Positions 32,225-41,006 of a stretch of 64,000 nt of DNA are shown piece by piece. The number at the start of each line of letters is the position of its first letter. Position 1 is the stretch's first letter. The DNA lies in the NCBI RefSeq assembly GCF_026616205.1, contig NZ_JANHGR010000001.1, forward strand, positions 1,054,001 to 1,118,000. Reading direction: 5' to 3'. This DNA is from Halolamina litorea. GTDB taxonomy: Archaea > Halobacteriota > Halobacteria > Halobacteriales > Haloferacaceae. The position numbers and the translations under genes were made by a program. The notes beneath the pieces are model-generated. The model did not search any database, was not told where the DNA came from, and was given only the letters and a program-made list of their open reading frames with translations.

Positions 32225-33003
32225 GCAGCACCTCCCTGTACGTCGACGCCGACAGCTTCCTGCACCGTCTCGACCCGCGGGCGAAGTTGGCGCTCCTGCT
32301 GGCGATGGCGGTCCCGGCGTACACGTTCGGCCGCCCGGCGTTCATCGCGATCCCGTTCGTGGCGGCGCTGATCGGGCTCTGGATCGGCGGGGGGCTGCGC
32401 AACCTCCGGCGGGTCTGGTTCATCATCGTCGCGCTGTTCATCGTCGGCCTCGTCGTCTGGCCGGGGTTCGTCGAACGGGGCGGCCCGGTCGTCGTCGATG
32501 TCGGGCCGGTGTTCCTGACCGAGCAGCAGACGCTGTTCGCGCTCGGGCGCTCGCTGCGGATCACCTCCTTCATCCTTGGGGGGCTGGTGTACGTCTCGAC
32601 CACCTCGAACGAGGAGATCGTCCGCGGGATGCGCGGGCTGGGGCTTCCCTACGCGTTCTGTTTCGCTGTCGGCACCGCGCTCCGGCTGTTCCCGACGTTC
32701 CTCGACGCCGCGGGGACGGTGCGGCAGGCCCAGGAGGCTCGCGGGCTGGAGATCTCCTCGAAGAACCCGATCGAACGGGCACGCAGCTTCATTCCGCTGC
32801 TGATCCCGGTGTTCATGACCGCGTTCCGGAACATCGAGACGCAGTCGATGGCACTCGAGGCTCGCGGGTTCGACACGCGGAGCGAGCGCACGTTCTACCG
32901 CGAGTCCACCTTCGCGACTCGGGACTGGCTCGCGGTCGGAGCCACCGTCGCGGTCTCCATCGCGTCGATCGCGCTGTCGACGGTTGGTGTCGGGACGTTC
33001 TGA
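32221..33003 (+). CDS. ecfT: ECF transporter transmembrane component EcfT
   Basis: 260 residues with about five membrane helices. The opening DSFLHRLDPRAKLALLL is typical of EcfT/CbiQ. Two Ala-Arg-Gly coupling motifs occur: QEARGLE (about 176-182) and LEARGFD (about 212-218); these contact the ATPases. Overlap with the ATPase stop (ATGA) ensures joint production. Confidence 0.9.
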   Translation: MSSTSLYVDADSFLHRLDPRAKLALLLAMAVPAYTFGRPAFIAIPFVAALIGLWIGGGLRNLRRVWFIIVALFIVGLVVWPGFVERGGPVVVDVGPVFLTEQQTLFALGRSLRITSFILGGLVYVSTTSNEEIVRGMRGLGLPYAFCFAVGTALRLFPTFLDAAGTVRQAQEARGLEISSKNPIERARSFIPLLIPVFMTAFRNIETQSMALEARGFDTRSERTFYRESTFATRDWLAVGATVAVSIASIALSTVGVGTF

Positions 33004-33033
33004 GGGCGGACCGGACCGCCCGGCCGGTTTCCT

Positions 33034-34275
33034 TCAGAACGCGCTGCCCTCGTTGCGCCAGTCCTCGGCGTACTCCTCCTGTGCTTCGGTGACGGCGTCG
33101 ATGTCGATGTCCAGCGTCGCCAGCTTGCGATCGGCCACGTCGCGGTCCAGCCGGTCGGGGATCGCGTACAGCCCCGGCCCGAGACCGTGATCACGCGTCA
33201 GCAGGTCGTAGGCGGTGACGAACATCATCGCGTGGGTCGTGTCGATGATCTCTGCGGGGTGGCCCTCGCTGGCCGGCCCGGTGAGGTTCACCAGCCGGCC
33301 GTCCGCGAGCAGGTTCAGGTAGCGGCCGTCGGGCGTCTCGTAGCGGGTGATCCCCTCCTTGGGCTCGGTGACGGTCTCGGCGTACGCCTCGAGGCCGTCG
33401 AGGTCGATCTCCACGTCGAAGTGGCCGGCGTTGGCGAGCTGGGCGCCGTCCTGCATCGCCTCGAAGTGCTCCCGGCGGAGCACGTCCCGGGTGCCGGTGC
33501 TGGTGATGAAGATGTCGCCGATCCCGGCAGCTTCATCCATCGAGGCGACGCGATGGCCGTCCATGTGTGCCTGCAGCGCCTTGCGGGGTTCGACCTCGGT
33601 GACGACCGTCTGTGCGCCCATCCCGCGGGCCTTGCGGGCGATGCCGCGGCCACAGTAGCCGTAGCCGGCGACGACGACCGTCTGGCCCGTGATGACGGTG
33701 TTGGTGGTGATGGAGACGTTCACCAGCGCGGATTCGCCGGTGCCGTGGACGTTGTCGAAGTAGTGCTTCATCGGCGTGTCGTTGACCCCGTAGACGGGGA
33801 ACTCGAGCACACCCTCCTCGTCCATCGCTTCGGCGCGGGTGATCCCGGCAGTGGTCTGTTCGCCGCCGCCGAGTACGTTCTCGGCGACCTCGGGGTGGTC
33901 GTCGTGGACCTTCGCGATCAGTTCACAGCCGTCGTCGAGCAGGAAGTCCGGCTCCTGTTCGAGGAGTTCGTGCTGGGCCTCGTCGAACTCGTCGTCGCTC
34001 ATCCCCTCCCAGACGTAGGCCGTGATGCCGGGCTGGGCGTCGAGGTACTCGACCACGTCGCCATGGGTGGACTGGGGCTCGGAGGCGGTGAACAGCACGT
34101 CCGCGCCAGCGCGGGCCAGCGCCTCGACCAGACAGCCCGAGACGGCCTCCATGTGGGTCGCGAGGCCGATCGTGTAGCCAGCGAGCGGTTCGTCGTCTTC
34201 GTGTTCGTCGCCGAGGGACTGGAGCACCGGCGTGTACTCCCGTGCCCACGCGAGCGGATCGTCAGTAGTTGACAC
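33034..34275 (-). CDS. ahcY: Adenosylhomocysteinase (or S-inosylhomocysteine hydrolase)
   Basis: 413 residues from a GTG at 34275 (STTDDPLAW follows); the upstream open frame reads as non-coding. The NAD-binding Rossmann loop is VVVAGYGYCGRG. FPVYGVNDTPMKHYFDNVHGTGES and the C-terminal segment DRLDRDVADRKL match archaeal SAHH. It splits S-adenosylhomocysteine to adenosine and homocysteine, relieving inhibition of methyltransferases. In Methanocaldococcus the related enzyme acts on S-inosylhomocysteine; I cannot separate the two from sequence. It is divergent from folCP. Confidence 0.9.
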   Translation of the reverse strand: MSTTDDPLAWAREYTPVLQSLGDEHEDDEPLAGYTIGLATHMEAVSGCLVEALARAGADVLFTASEPQSTHGDVVEYLDAQPGITAYVWEGMSDDEFDEAQHELLEQEPDFLLDDGCELIAKVHDDHPEVAENVLGGGEQTTAGITRAEAMDEEGVLEFPVYGVNDTPMKHYFDNVHGTGESALVNVSITTNTVITGQTVVVAGYGYCGRGIARKARGMGAQTVVTEVEPRKALQAHMDGHRVASMDEAAGIGDIFITSTGTRDVLRREHFEAMQDGAQLANAGHFDVEIDLDGLEAYAETVTEPKEGITRYETPDGRYLNLLADGRLVNLTGPASEGHPAEIIDTTHAMMFVTAYDLLTRDHGLGPGLYAIPDRLDRDVADRKLATLDIDIDAVTEAQEEYAEDWRNEGSAF

Positions 34276-34346
34276 GGCTGGACCGTTCGCCCCGGGGCCG
34301 ATAAAGCGACCGAAGGCGGCCAACGTCGCGAGGGTCACTCGGCGGG

Positions 34347-34354
34347 AAAATATC
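34347..34354 (-). promoter_or_regulatory. AT-rich TATA-like element upstream of ahcY
   Basis: GGAAAATATCC on the plus strand (minus ATATTTT) is the main AT block in the 278-bp gap between ahcY and folCP. It would give ahcY a leader of about 45 nt. A second AT patch (ACAATTGTA, 34365-34373) is a short palindrome. No gene is seen in the gap. Confidence 0.35.
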
Positions 34355-34553
34355 CACCGGCCGACAATTGTACCACCAACACCTCTCAGGGCCCCACGGC
34401 TCCACCCTGTGGCGGCCCCCATCGACGACACGCTCACGAGACGACGCGAGCCGTTCCGCTGGGTCGCCACGACGTGATCGACGGTTAGCGCTACCTCCGG
34501 CGACGCCGCCCGCGTCCGAAACGGCCAAACGCCCACCGGCCGCAACGTCGACC

Positions 34554-37079
34554 ATGCACTACCACGAGGCCGCGAACTTCCTGTTCGACCTCCGGCGGTT
34601 CGGCGTGGACCCCGGGGTCGAGTCGGTGCAGGACCTGCTCGCGGCAGTCGGCGTGGATACGGCCCCCGAGAGCGGCCCCGCGTACGTCCAAGTCGCCGGC
34701 ACCAACGGGAAGGGCAGCACCGCCCGGATGGTCGAGTCCGCGCTGCGGGAGGCCGGGCTCTCGGTTGGGCTCTACACCTCGCCCCATCTGGAAACGATGA
34801 CCGAGCGGGTGCGGATCGACGGCCGGGAGATGCCCCGCTCGGCCGTCGCCGAGTTCGTCGGGGAGACGAAACCGTGGCTGGTCGACCGCGCCGCCGACGG
34901 CGCGCCGCTCACGTTCTTCGAGGTCGTCACCGCCATGGCGATCTGGCAGTTCGAGCGCGCCGACGTGGACGTGGCCGTGCTGGAAGTCGGCCTCGGCGGC
35001 GAACTCGACGCGACCTCCGCGATCCAGCCGGTCGCGAGCGCGCTCACGAACGTCTCGCTCGAACACACGAACGTCCTCGGTGACACCGTCGAGGAGATCG
35101 CCGAAACCAAAGCCCACGTCGCCCCGAAGGACCGCCCGCTGATCACCGGCGCCGAGGGCGCGGCGCTGTCGACGATCCGCGAGGTCGCCGAAGATGTCGG
35201 CGCGACTGGCGTCGTCACCGTCGGCGAGGACGACTGGCAGGGCGAGGGCGCGACCGAAGCGGACCGCCACGCTGGCGGCGCGCATCCGGACGTCACCGTC
35301 GCCTACGACGGCCGGGTGACCCACCAGCAGGCCGCCGTCTCGGTGGCCGCCGACGACTGGTCAGTCGACGCCGAGATCCCGCTGCTGGGCGAGCACCAGG
35401 CGATGAACGCCGGGATCGCCTGCACGCTGGCCCGACAGGTCGGCGCCGAACTCGGCGTGGACGTGGACCGGACCGCGCTGGAGCGCGGGTTGGCCCGCGC
35501 GGACTGGCCGGGGCGCTTCGAAGTGATGGGTCAGTCGCCGCTGACGGTGCTCGACGGCGCACATAACCCCGAGGCCTGCGAGACCGTCACCCAGACGCTC
35601 TCGACGTTCGACTACGACGACTGCCACCTCGTCGTCGCCGCGATGCACGACAAGGACACCGCGGCGATGGCGGCGGCGCTACCCGATGCCACGGTGACCA
35701 CCTGTGCGCCCGCTATCGACCGGGCGGAGGACCCCGAAGTGCTCGGGCGCACGTTCGAGGACGCCGGCTACGACGACGTGACCGTCACCGGCTCCGTGGC
35801 CAACGCGCTCTCGAAAGCGCAGGCGGCCGCCGGCGACGACGACGCGGTGCTCGTGACCGGGTCGCTCTACGCCGTCGCCGAGGCACGAACGACGTGGACG
35901 CGACTCCACGTCCCCAAGCGCGTCGACTCAATCGGCGAGGCCGAGACGGTCCTGCGGGACGCACAGGTCTCCGAACCCGGCATCTGGCGGATGCGCGGGA
36001 AGGCAGACCACCGCGTGCTCCACACGCGGGTCCAGGAGCGACAGGCCGAGTACCTCAAACAGGAGATGCTCTCGCTGGACGGCGAGTGCTCGGCCTCCGC
36101 GCTCCGGTCGGGCGGCGAACTCCACGACGTGGTGCTCTCCGGGACGATGGCGCAGTTCAAACGGCTCGCCGAGAAGCTACAGGGCCAGCCCTGGGGACTC
36201 TCTGAGTTGGGCGAGGAGATCCGCGAGCAGTTGGGCATCCAGCACAGGCCACCAGAGCGCGACCTCCCGTGGCCGGAAGACCGCACCGCCGTCATGGGGA
36301 TCCTGAACGTCACGCCGGACTCGTTCCACGACGGCGGCGAGTACGAGCGGATCGAGGACGCCGTCGCTCGCGCCGAGGCGATGGTCGACGCCGGCGCCGA
36401 CGCAATCGACGTGGGCGGGGAGAGCACCCGCCCGGGCGCCGACCCCGTCGAGATCGAGGAGGAACTCGACCGCGTCGTTCCGGTCGTCGAGGAACTGGCC
36501 GAACTGGACGTGCCGATATCGGTCGACACGCGCCGACCCGAGGTCGCCCGCGCCGTCGTTGCCGCCGGCGCCGACGTGCTGAACGACGTGGAGGGACTGA
36601 AAGACCCCGAGATGCGCCGTGTCGTCGCCGAGACGGGCGTCCCGGTCGTCCTGATGCACTCGATCGAGGCGCCGGTCGACCCGAGTACGGAGGTCGAGTA
36701 CGACGACGTGGTGGAGGAGACCGTACGCGAACTCAAAGCCCGGCTGCTTGCCGCCGAGAAGGCCGGTGTCGCCCGCGAGCAGGTCGTGATCGACCCCGGT
36801 ATCGGCTTCGGCAAGACCGCCCGGGAGTCCTTCGAACTCCTCGACCGACTGGCGGAGTTCGACGCGCTCGGCTGTCCGCTCCTTTTTGGCCACTCCCACA
36901 AGTCGATGTTCGGGCTGACCGGCGAGGAAGCGGGCGACGCGCCCCACTCGACGGTCGCCGCGACCGCGCTCGCGGCCCGCAACGGCGCCGACGTGGTCCG
37001 GGTCCACGACGTGGCCGCGAACGTCGCCGCCGCGAACGTCGCCGACGCCGCCGACGACCCGGAGGGGTTCGAGCCGTGA
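34554..37079 (+). CDS. folCP: FolC-FolP fusion: dihydrofolate synthase plus dihydropteroate synthase
   Basis: 841 residues from ATG 34554. Residues 1-about 440 are FolC: P-loop VAGTNGKGSTA, LEVGLGGELDAT and the LDGAHNPEA motif. Residues about 580-841 are FolP: MGILNVTPDSFHDGG, IDVGGESTRPGA, VVIDPGIGFGKT and FGHSHKSMFG. Between them is an archaeal extra region (ECSASALRSGGELHDVVLSG and on). FolP joins pterin to p-aminobenzoate and FolC adds glutamate, so the fusion passes dihydropteroate within one chain. Such fusions have been shown to work in Haloferax. The stop overlaps rnp3. Confidence 0.95.
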   Translation: MHYHEAANFLFDLRRFGVDPGVESVQDLLAAVGVDTAPESGPAYVQVAGTNGKGSTARMVESALREAGLSVGLYTSPHLETMTERVRIDGREMPRSAVAEFVGETKPWLVDRAADGAPLTFFEVVTAMAIWQFERADVDVAVLEVGLGGELDATSAIQPVASALTNVSLEHTNVLGDTVEEIAETKAHVAPKDRPLITGAEGAALSTIREVAEDVGATGVVTVGEDDWQGEGATEADRHAGGAHPDVTVAYDGRVTHQQAAVSVAADDWSVDAEIPLLGEHQAMNAGIACTLARQVGAELGVDVDRTALERGLARADWPGRFEVMGQSPLTVLDGAHNPEACETVTQTLSTFDYDDCHLVVAAMHDKDTAAMAAALPDATVTTCAPAIDRAEDPEVLGRTFEDAGYDDVTVTGSVANALSKAQAAAGDDDAVLVTGSLYAVAEARTTWTRLHVPKRVDSIGEAETVLRDAQVSEPGIWRMRGKADHRVLHTRVQERQAEYLKQEMLSLDGECSASALRSGGELHDVVLSGTMAQFKRLAEKLQGQPWGLSELGEEIREQLGIQHRPPERDLPWPEDRTAVMGILNVTPDSFHDGGEYERIEDAVARAEAMVDAGADAIDVGGESTRPGADPVEIEEELDRVVPVVEELAELDVPISVDTRRPEVARAVVAAGADVLNDVEGLKDPEMRRVVAETGVPVVLMHSIEAPVDPSTEVEYDDVVEETVRELKARLLAAEKAGVAREQVVIDPGIGFGKTARESFELLDRLAEFDALGCPLLFGHSHKSMFGLTGEEAGDAPHSTVAATALAARNGADVVRVHDVAANVAAANVADAADDPEGFEP

Positions 37080-37795
37080 GCGGCGACACCCCCGTCGGGG
37101 AGTTCGGGCCGTACGAAGCGGTCTACGCCGATCCCGAGGGGCAATCGACGGCTGCCCGGCAGGCCAAGACCGCCGCGGAGTACGGCTTCGACGGGATGGT
37201 CGTCCGCACGCGCGAGGCGGACTACGACCGCCACGAACTCGCTGACCGCCAGGGAATCGACGTGGTTCGGGGCATCGAGATCGACGCCGCCGACCCCGAG
37301 GGCGCGAGTGGCGCGGTCGGGAACCACCGGAGCGACTGCACGGTCCTGCTGGTCCGCGGTGGGACGGACGCACTCAACCGGTTCGCGGTGGAACAGGACC
37401 GCGTCGACGTGCTGGCGCGGCCCTTCGAGGGCGGGGGCGACGTGAACCACGTCCTCGTGAAGGAGGCCGTCGAACACGGCGTGCGTATCGAGTTCGACCT
37501 GGGGGTGGTGCTCCGGGACGACGGCGGCACGCGGGTCCGGAAACTCCGGAAACTCCGGAAACTCCGGGAGCTGATCGACTACTACGACGCGCCGTACGTG
37601 GTGAGTGCGACGCCGACCTCCCACCTCCGGCTGCGTGCCCCCCGCGAACTGGCCGCGCTGGGCGAACAGATCGGCCTCGGCGCCGACGGCGTCCGGGAGG
37701 GGTTGGCCGAGTGGGGACGGCTCGCGGTTCGGAACCGCGAGCGCCTGTCCGATTCGTTCATCTCTCCGGGGGTCAAACGGGGGCGATACGAATGA
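37076..37795 (+). CDS. rnp3: RNase P protein component 3 (Rpp30)
   Basis: 239 residues from a GTG overlapping the folCP stop (GTGA). The fold is a TIM-like barrel: the N-terminus YEAVYADPEG, then YGFDGMVVRT, VVRGIEIDA, DVLARPFEGGGDVNHVLVKEA and VRIEFDLGVVLR. It assists the catalytic RNA in trimming tRNA 5' ends, pairing with Pop5 (two genes on). A 9-bp repeat at 37536-37567 adds a Lys-Leu-Arg run before ELIDYYDAPYVVSA. Confidence 0.92.
   Translation: MSGDTPVGEFGPYEAVYADPEGQSTAARQAKTAAEYGFDGMVVRTREADYDRHELADRQGIDVVRGIEIDAADPEGASGAVGNHRSDCTVLLVRGGTDALNRFAVEQDRVDVLARPFEGGGDVNHVLVKEAVEHGVRIEFDLGVVLRDDGGTRVRKLRKLRKLRELIDYYDAPYVVSATPTSHLRLRAPRELAALGEQIGLGADGVREGLAEWGRLAVRNRERLSDSFISPGVKRGRYE
37536..37567 (+). 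repeat. Three and a half copies of a 9-bp tandem repeat in rnp3
   Basis: TCCGGAAAC occurs perfectly at 37536-37544, 37545-37553 and 37554-37562, followed by TCCGG. It encodes (Arg)KLRKLRKLR in Rpp30. The unit length keeps the frame, so replication slippage could lengthen or shorten this helix without breaking the gene. Confidence 0.85.
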
Positions 37796-38400
37796 AGCGC
37801 TCCATCGCCGACCACGCCGCCCGGTTCTCCGAGATCGCCGAAGAGTACGACGAGGCACAGGACAGCGACGAGTACGCCGCCTGCGCGTCGATGGTCGTCG
37901 AGGCCGCCGACCCCCGCCCCGAGGAGACGGTCCTCGACCTCGGGACGGGCACGGGCGCAATTGCGCTCGCGCTGGCGCCGGCGGCAGGCCGGGTGATCGG
38001 CCGGGACATCAGCGAGGGGATGCTCGCCGAGGCGCGGCGCAAAGCCGAAGCCGCGGGCCACGGGAACGTCGAGTTCGGCGAGGGCCGCTTCCGCGAGCCG
38101 AACGTCCCCGAGGACGCCGACGTCGACGTGGTCGTCTCCAACTTCGCGATGCATCACCTCGCGGACGACGAGAAACGCGAGGCCATCGACGCCATCGCCG
38201 CCATCGACCCGCGGCGGTTCGTGCTCGGGGACGTGATGCTCTCGGCGGCGATTCCCGAGGGCGAGGAACAGTACGCGCCGGAGGTCGACGATCCGGCGAC
38301 CGTCGGCGTCCTCGTCGAGGCACTGACCGACGCGGGCTTCGTCGTGAGCGACGCGACACTCGTGGGCGACCAGTACGGGGTGCTCGTCGCCGACCGATGA
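37792..38400 (+). CDS. Class I SAM-dependent methyltransferase
   Basis: 202 residues. The SAM-binding loop VLDLGTGTGAIALAL and the post-II acid region GRDISEGMLAEA are clear, with VVSNFAMHHLADDEK as motif IV. The target is unknown. The gene sits between the two RNase P protein genes with 4-bp overlaps (ATGA) on each side, a conserved haloarchaeal order that suggests, but does not prove, an RNA substrate. Confidence 0.85.
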   Translation: MKRSIADHAARFSEIAEEYDEAQDSDEYAACASMVVEAADPRPEETVLDLGTGTGAIALALAPAAGRVIGRDISEGMLAEARRKAEAAGHGNVEFGEGRFREPNVPEDADVDVVVSNFAMHHLADDEKREAIDAIAAIDPRRFVLGDVMLSAAIPEGEEQYAPEVDDPATVGVLVEALTDAGFVVSDATLVGDQYGVLVADR

Positions 38401-38876
38401 AGCACCTCCCCAAACACCTCCAGCCGCGCTGGCGCTACCTCGCGGTGGCGCTGGAGACGTGGCCCGACGCCGAGATCGGTCGGCGCGCGTTCCAGCGCGA
38501 ACTCTGGTACGCGGGCCAGAACTTGCTGGGCGACCCGGGGAGCGCCGACGCCGACCTCCGACTGCTTCGCTACCGCCTCGAGGACGGCGCCGGCGGCGCG
38601 GTCGTCCGCGCCCGCCGCGGCGAGGTCGAGGCGGCCCGTGCCGCACTGGCCTGTGTGGACGAGGTGAACGGTCACCCCGTCGGCCTGCGGGTCACCGGCG
38701 TCTCCGGGAGCGTCGCCGGGGCTTCGGAAAGCTATTTAGGCGATCCAGCCCCCAACTCCGAGTTGAGAGAGGTCGCGTTCGAAGGTGCGGATCTCCCGGC
38801 CCACCGCCGGCACGGCGTCGTCGACATCGAGGCGCCCGCGGGCTGGCTCGGCGCGACCGTCAACGAGACCGACTGA
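38397..38876 (+). CDS. rnp2: RNase P protein component 2 (Pop5)
   Basis: 159 residues. KHLPKHLQPRWRYLAV matches the Pop5 opening, and LLRYRLEDGAGGAVVRARRG with the following helix fits its RRM-like alpha-beta fold. It pairs with Rpp30 to activate the RNA subunit in pre-tRNA cleavage. The last 40 residues are a C-terminal extension. Two bp separate it from psmA. Confidence 0.9.
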   Translation: MKHLPKHLQPRWRYLAVALETWPDAEIGRRAFQRELWYAGQNLLGDPGSADADLRLLRYRLEDGAGGAVVRARRGEVEAARAALACVDEVNGHPVGLRVTGVSGSVAGASESYLGDPAPNSELREVAFEGADLPAHRRHGVVDIEAPAGWLGATVNETD

Positions 38877-38878
38877 CC

Positions 38879-39649
38879 ATGCAAGGACAACAACAGCAGG
38901 CCTACGACCGCGGTATCACTATCTTCTCGCCCGACGGGCGACTGTATCAGGTCGAGTACGCCCGCGAGGCGGTCAAGCGCGGCTCGCCCAGCGTCGGCGT
39001 CCGGACCGCCGAGGGCGTCGTGCTCGCGGCGGACAAGCGCCGCCGCTCGGAGATGATCGAACCGGACTCCGTCGAGAAACTCCACAAGGCCGACGAGCAC
39101 ATCGGCATCGCCAGCGCCGGCCACGTCGCCGACGCGCGCAAGCTGATCGACGTGGCCCGCCGCGAGTCGCAGGTCAACCGCCTGCGCTACGGCGAACCCA
39201 TCGCCGTCGAGACGCTGACCAAGACGGTCACGGACTTCATCCAGCAGTACACCCAGTACGGCGGCGCCCGCCCGTTCGGCGTCTCGCTGATCGTCGGCGG
39301 GGTCACGAACGGCGAGCCCCGCCTGTTCGAGTGTGACCCGAGCGGCACCCCCTACGAGTGGCGCGCGCTCTCGGTCGGCGCCAACCGCAACGACATCCGC
39401 GAGCATCTCGAAGCCGAGTACGACGACGAGATGAGCCTCGAGGACGGCGTCGACCTCGCGCTCTCGGCGCTCACCGTCGCCGACGACGAGGAGCTCACCC
39501 CCGAGGGGGTCGACCTTGCGACCATCGACGCCGAGACCGCCGAGTACGTCCAGCTTCCCGACGACGAGATCGAGGAGCACCTCGAGAAGCGCGACCTGCT
39601 TCCGAGCGACGACGACGAGGCCGGCGACGACGAGGCCGCCGGGGAGTAG
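38879..39649 (+). CDS. psmA: Proteasome alpha subunit
   Basis: 256 residues. The N-terminal gate helix region AYDRGITIFSPDGRLYQVEYAREAVKRG is the classic alpha signature. QQYTQYGGARPFGVSLIVGG follows. The acidic C-terminal tail (DDDEAGDDEAAGE) is typical of halophiles. Alpha rings form the gated antechamber of the 20S proteasome and dock PAN-type ATPases. There is no beta-subunit gene in the window. It ends the rnp operon. Confidence 0.97.
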   Translation: MQGQQQQAYDRGITIFSPDGRLYQVEYAREAVKRGSPSVGVRTAEGVVLAADKRRRSEMIEPDSVEKLHKADEHIGIASAGHVADARKLIDVARRESQVNRLRYGEPIAVETLTKTVTDFIQQYTQYGGARPFGVSLIVGGVTNGEPRLFECDPSGTPYEWRALSVGANRNDIREHLEAEYDDEMSLEDGVDLALSALTVADDEELTPEGVDLATIDAETAEYVQLPDDEIEEHLEKRDLLPSDDDEAGDDEAAGE

Positions 39650-39656
39650 GGCGTCC

Positions 39657-40061
39657 GTGGGCTACGAACTCCGCGAATCCCCGCCGACAGTCGAACGGTT
39701 TCTGGAACTCCGCGCGGCGGCGGGCATGAGCGAGCGCTCGCGCGAGGCCGTCGAGCGCGGGCTCCCGAACAGCCTGTACGCCGTAACGGTCGTCGACGAG
39801 GCCGACGAGACGGTCGGTATGGCCCGGGTCGTCGGCGACGACGGGTCGGTCTACCACGTCTGTGACATGGCCGTCCACCCAGACCACCAGCGACAGGGGC
39901 TGGGCAGCCGACTGATGGACGCGCTGATGGACTGGATCGAGGAAACCGCGCCGTCGTCGGCGTACGTGAACCTCATGGCCGACGTGGAGGGGTTCTACGA
40001 ACAGTGGGGGTTCGAGCGGACGGCGCCCGCCTCACAGGGGATGTACTACCGCGTCCGGTAG
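39657..40061 (+). CDS. GNAT-family N-acetyltransferase
   Basis: 134 residues from a GTG at 39657, 7 bp after psmA. The acetyl-CoA-binding motif appears as CDMAVHPDHQRQGLGSRLMDALMDWI (core QRQGLGS). The end FYEQWGFERTAPASQGMYYR is the usual terminal strand pair. Family members acetylate amines or protein N-termini; the acceptor is unknown. An ATG 66 bp further in would cut into the fold. Confidence 0.85.
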   Translation: MGYELRESPPTVERFLELRAAAGMSERSREAVERGLPNSLYAVTVVDEADETVGMARVVGDDGSVYHVCDMAVHPDHQRQGLGSRLMDALMDWIEETAPSSAYVNLMADVEGFYEQWGFERTAPASQGMYYRVR

Positions 40062-40120
40062 CGCCGAGGCTGGGGCGTCGCGGCAAGTGTGTGAAAAGGG
40101 ACGTCAGGCGCCGCGGTGGC

Positions 40121-40468
40121 TCAGTACTCCTCGTAAGCCAGCGTCATCAGCCACTGGGAGAAGGCGTCGGACTGCGGGTCGACCTCCTCCTCGCCGATGA
40201 ACGGCGTCAGCATGTCCCCGGCCATCAGTAGCGAGAAATCGAGGTCGCGGGTACGGGGCTTCAGGAGGTAGGTGTTGTGTCCGTTGTACACCGCTTCCTC
40301 GCGCTGGATCAGTTCCTCCTCGGCAAGGGCCTCCGCGATACGGCTCCCCTTGCGCGAGGAGATGTCGAGTTCCTTCCAGAAGTCGCTCTGGTAGATACCG
40401 CCGGAGTCCCGGACAAGCTCCAGCGCCCGCCGCTCGTCTTCGCTGAGGTCGAACTCGGCCGCGCTCAT
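40121..40468 (-). CDS. Winged-helix DNA-binding protein
   Basis: 115 residues. Residues about 8-75 form a winged helix: ALELVRDSGGIYQSDFWKELDIS, a recognition helix SRKGSRIAEALAEEELI and a wing with EEAVYNGHNTYLLKP. The C-terminal about 40 residues (DFSLLMAGDMLTPFIGEEE) are haloarchaeal and of unknown role. It is likely a small transcription regulator. It is divergent from the glutaredoxin gene across 86 bp and could act there. Confidence 0.75.
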   Translation of the reverse strand: MSAAEFDLSEDERRALELVRDSGGIYQSDFWKELDISSRKGSRIAEALAEEELIQREEAVYNGHNTYLLKPRTRDLDFSLLMAGDMLTPFIGEEEVDPQSDAFSQWLMTLAYEEY

Positions 40469-40554
40469 ACGGGACCGTTCGAGGTCCGGTGGTTAAAGGC
40501 TACCGTCCCCGCGGCGCAACCGTTATCCGAGCCAGCCCCCTACTTACCGACGAC

Positions 40555-40896
40555 ATGAGCTCCCAGAGCGAACTCACCGAGGAGGACGTCCGTGATCGGG
40601 TCGAGGAGGCCCTATCGGAGAACGAGATCGTCCTGTTCATGAAGGGCAACCGGCTGATGCCCCAGTGTGGCTACTCCCAGCGCGCGGTCCAACTCCTCTC
40701 GCAGTACCGCGCGGAGTTCGAAACCGTCGACGTGCTGCCGGCGCTCGACCAGTATCGTACCGTTCTCGAGGAGGAGTCGGGGTGGGAAACGATCCCGCAG
40801 GCGTTCGTCGACGGGGAGTTCGTCGGCGGCAGCGATATTCTCGCGGAGCTCGACGAGCGCGACGAACTCGCCGAGACCGTCCGTGCTGGCCCCTGA
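40555..40896 (+). CDS. Monothiol glutaredoxin, Grx4 type
   Basis: 113 residues from ATG 40555. MKGNRLMPQCGYSQRAV carries the single active cysteine in a CGYS motif (CGFS in most relatives), and WETIPQAFVDGEFVGGSDI contains the cis-proline and glutathione-binding loop. These proteins bind or pass Fe-S clusters with a low-molecular thiol; haloarchaea use gamma-glutamylcysteine. An A-type Fe-S carrier is encoded about 700 bp away. Confidence 0.9.
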   Translation: MSSQSELTEEDVRDRVEEALSENEIVLFMKGNRLMPQCGYSQRAVQLLSQYRAEFETVDVLPALDQYRTVLEEESGWETIPQAFVDGEFVGGSDILAELDERDELAETVRAGP

Positions 40897-40913
40897 ATCG
40901 CGGGCAACAACAG

Positions 40914-40921
40914 ATAAAAGG
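40914..40921 (+). promoter_or_regulatory. TATA-like element downstream of the glutaredoxin gene
   Basis: ATAAAAGG is the AT block in the 110-bp gap before the 186-residue gene at 41007. It would give a leader of about 60 nt. The match is fair but the spacing is not diagnostic. Confidence 0.35.
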
Positions 40922-41006
40922 CTCGACGGCCTAGCAACCGACGTACTCGCGTTCCCGCGGCGCGCCGACCGCGGACACCCACACCAATCCCATCCCACAC
41001 CCACAA

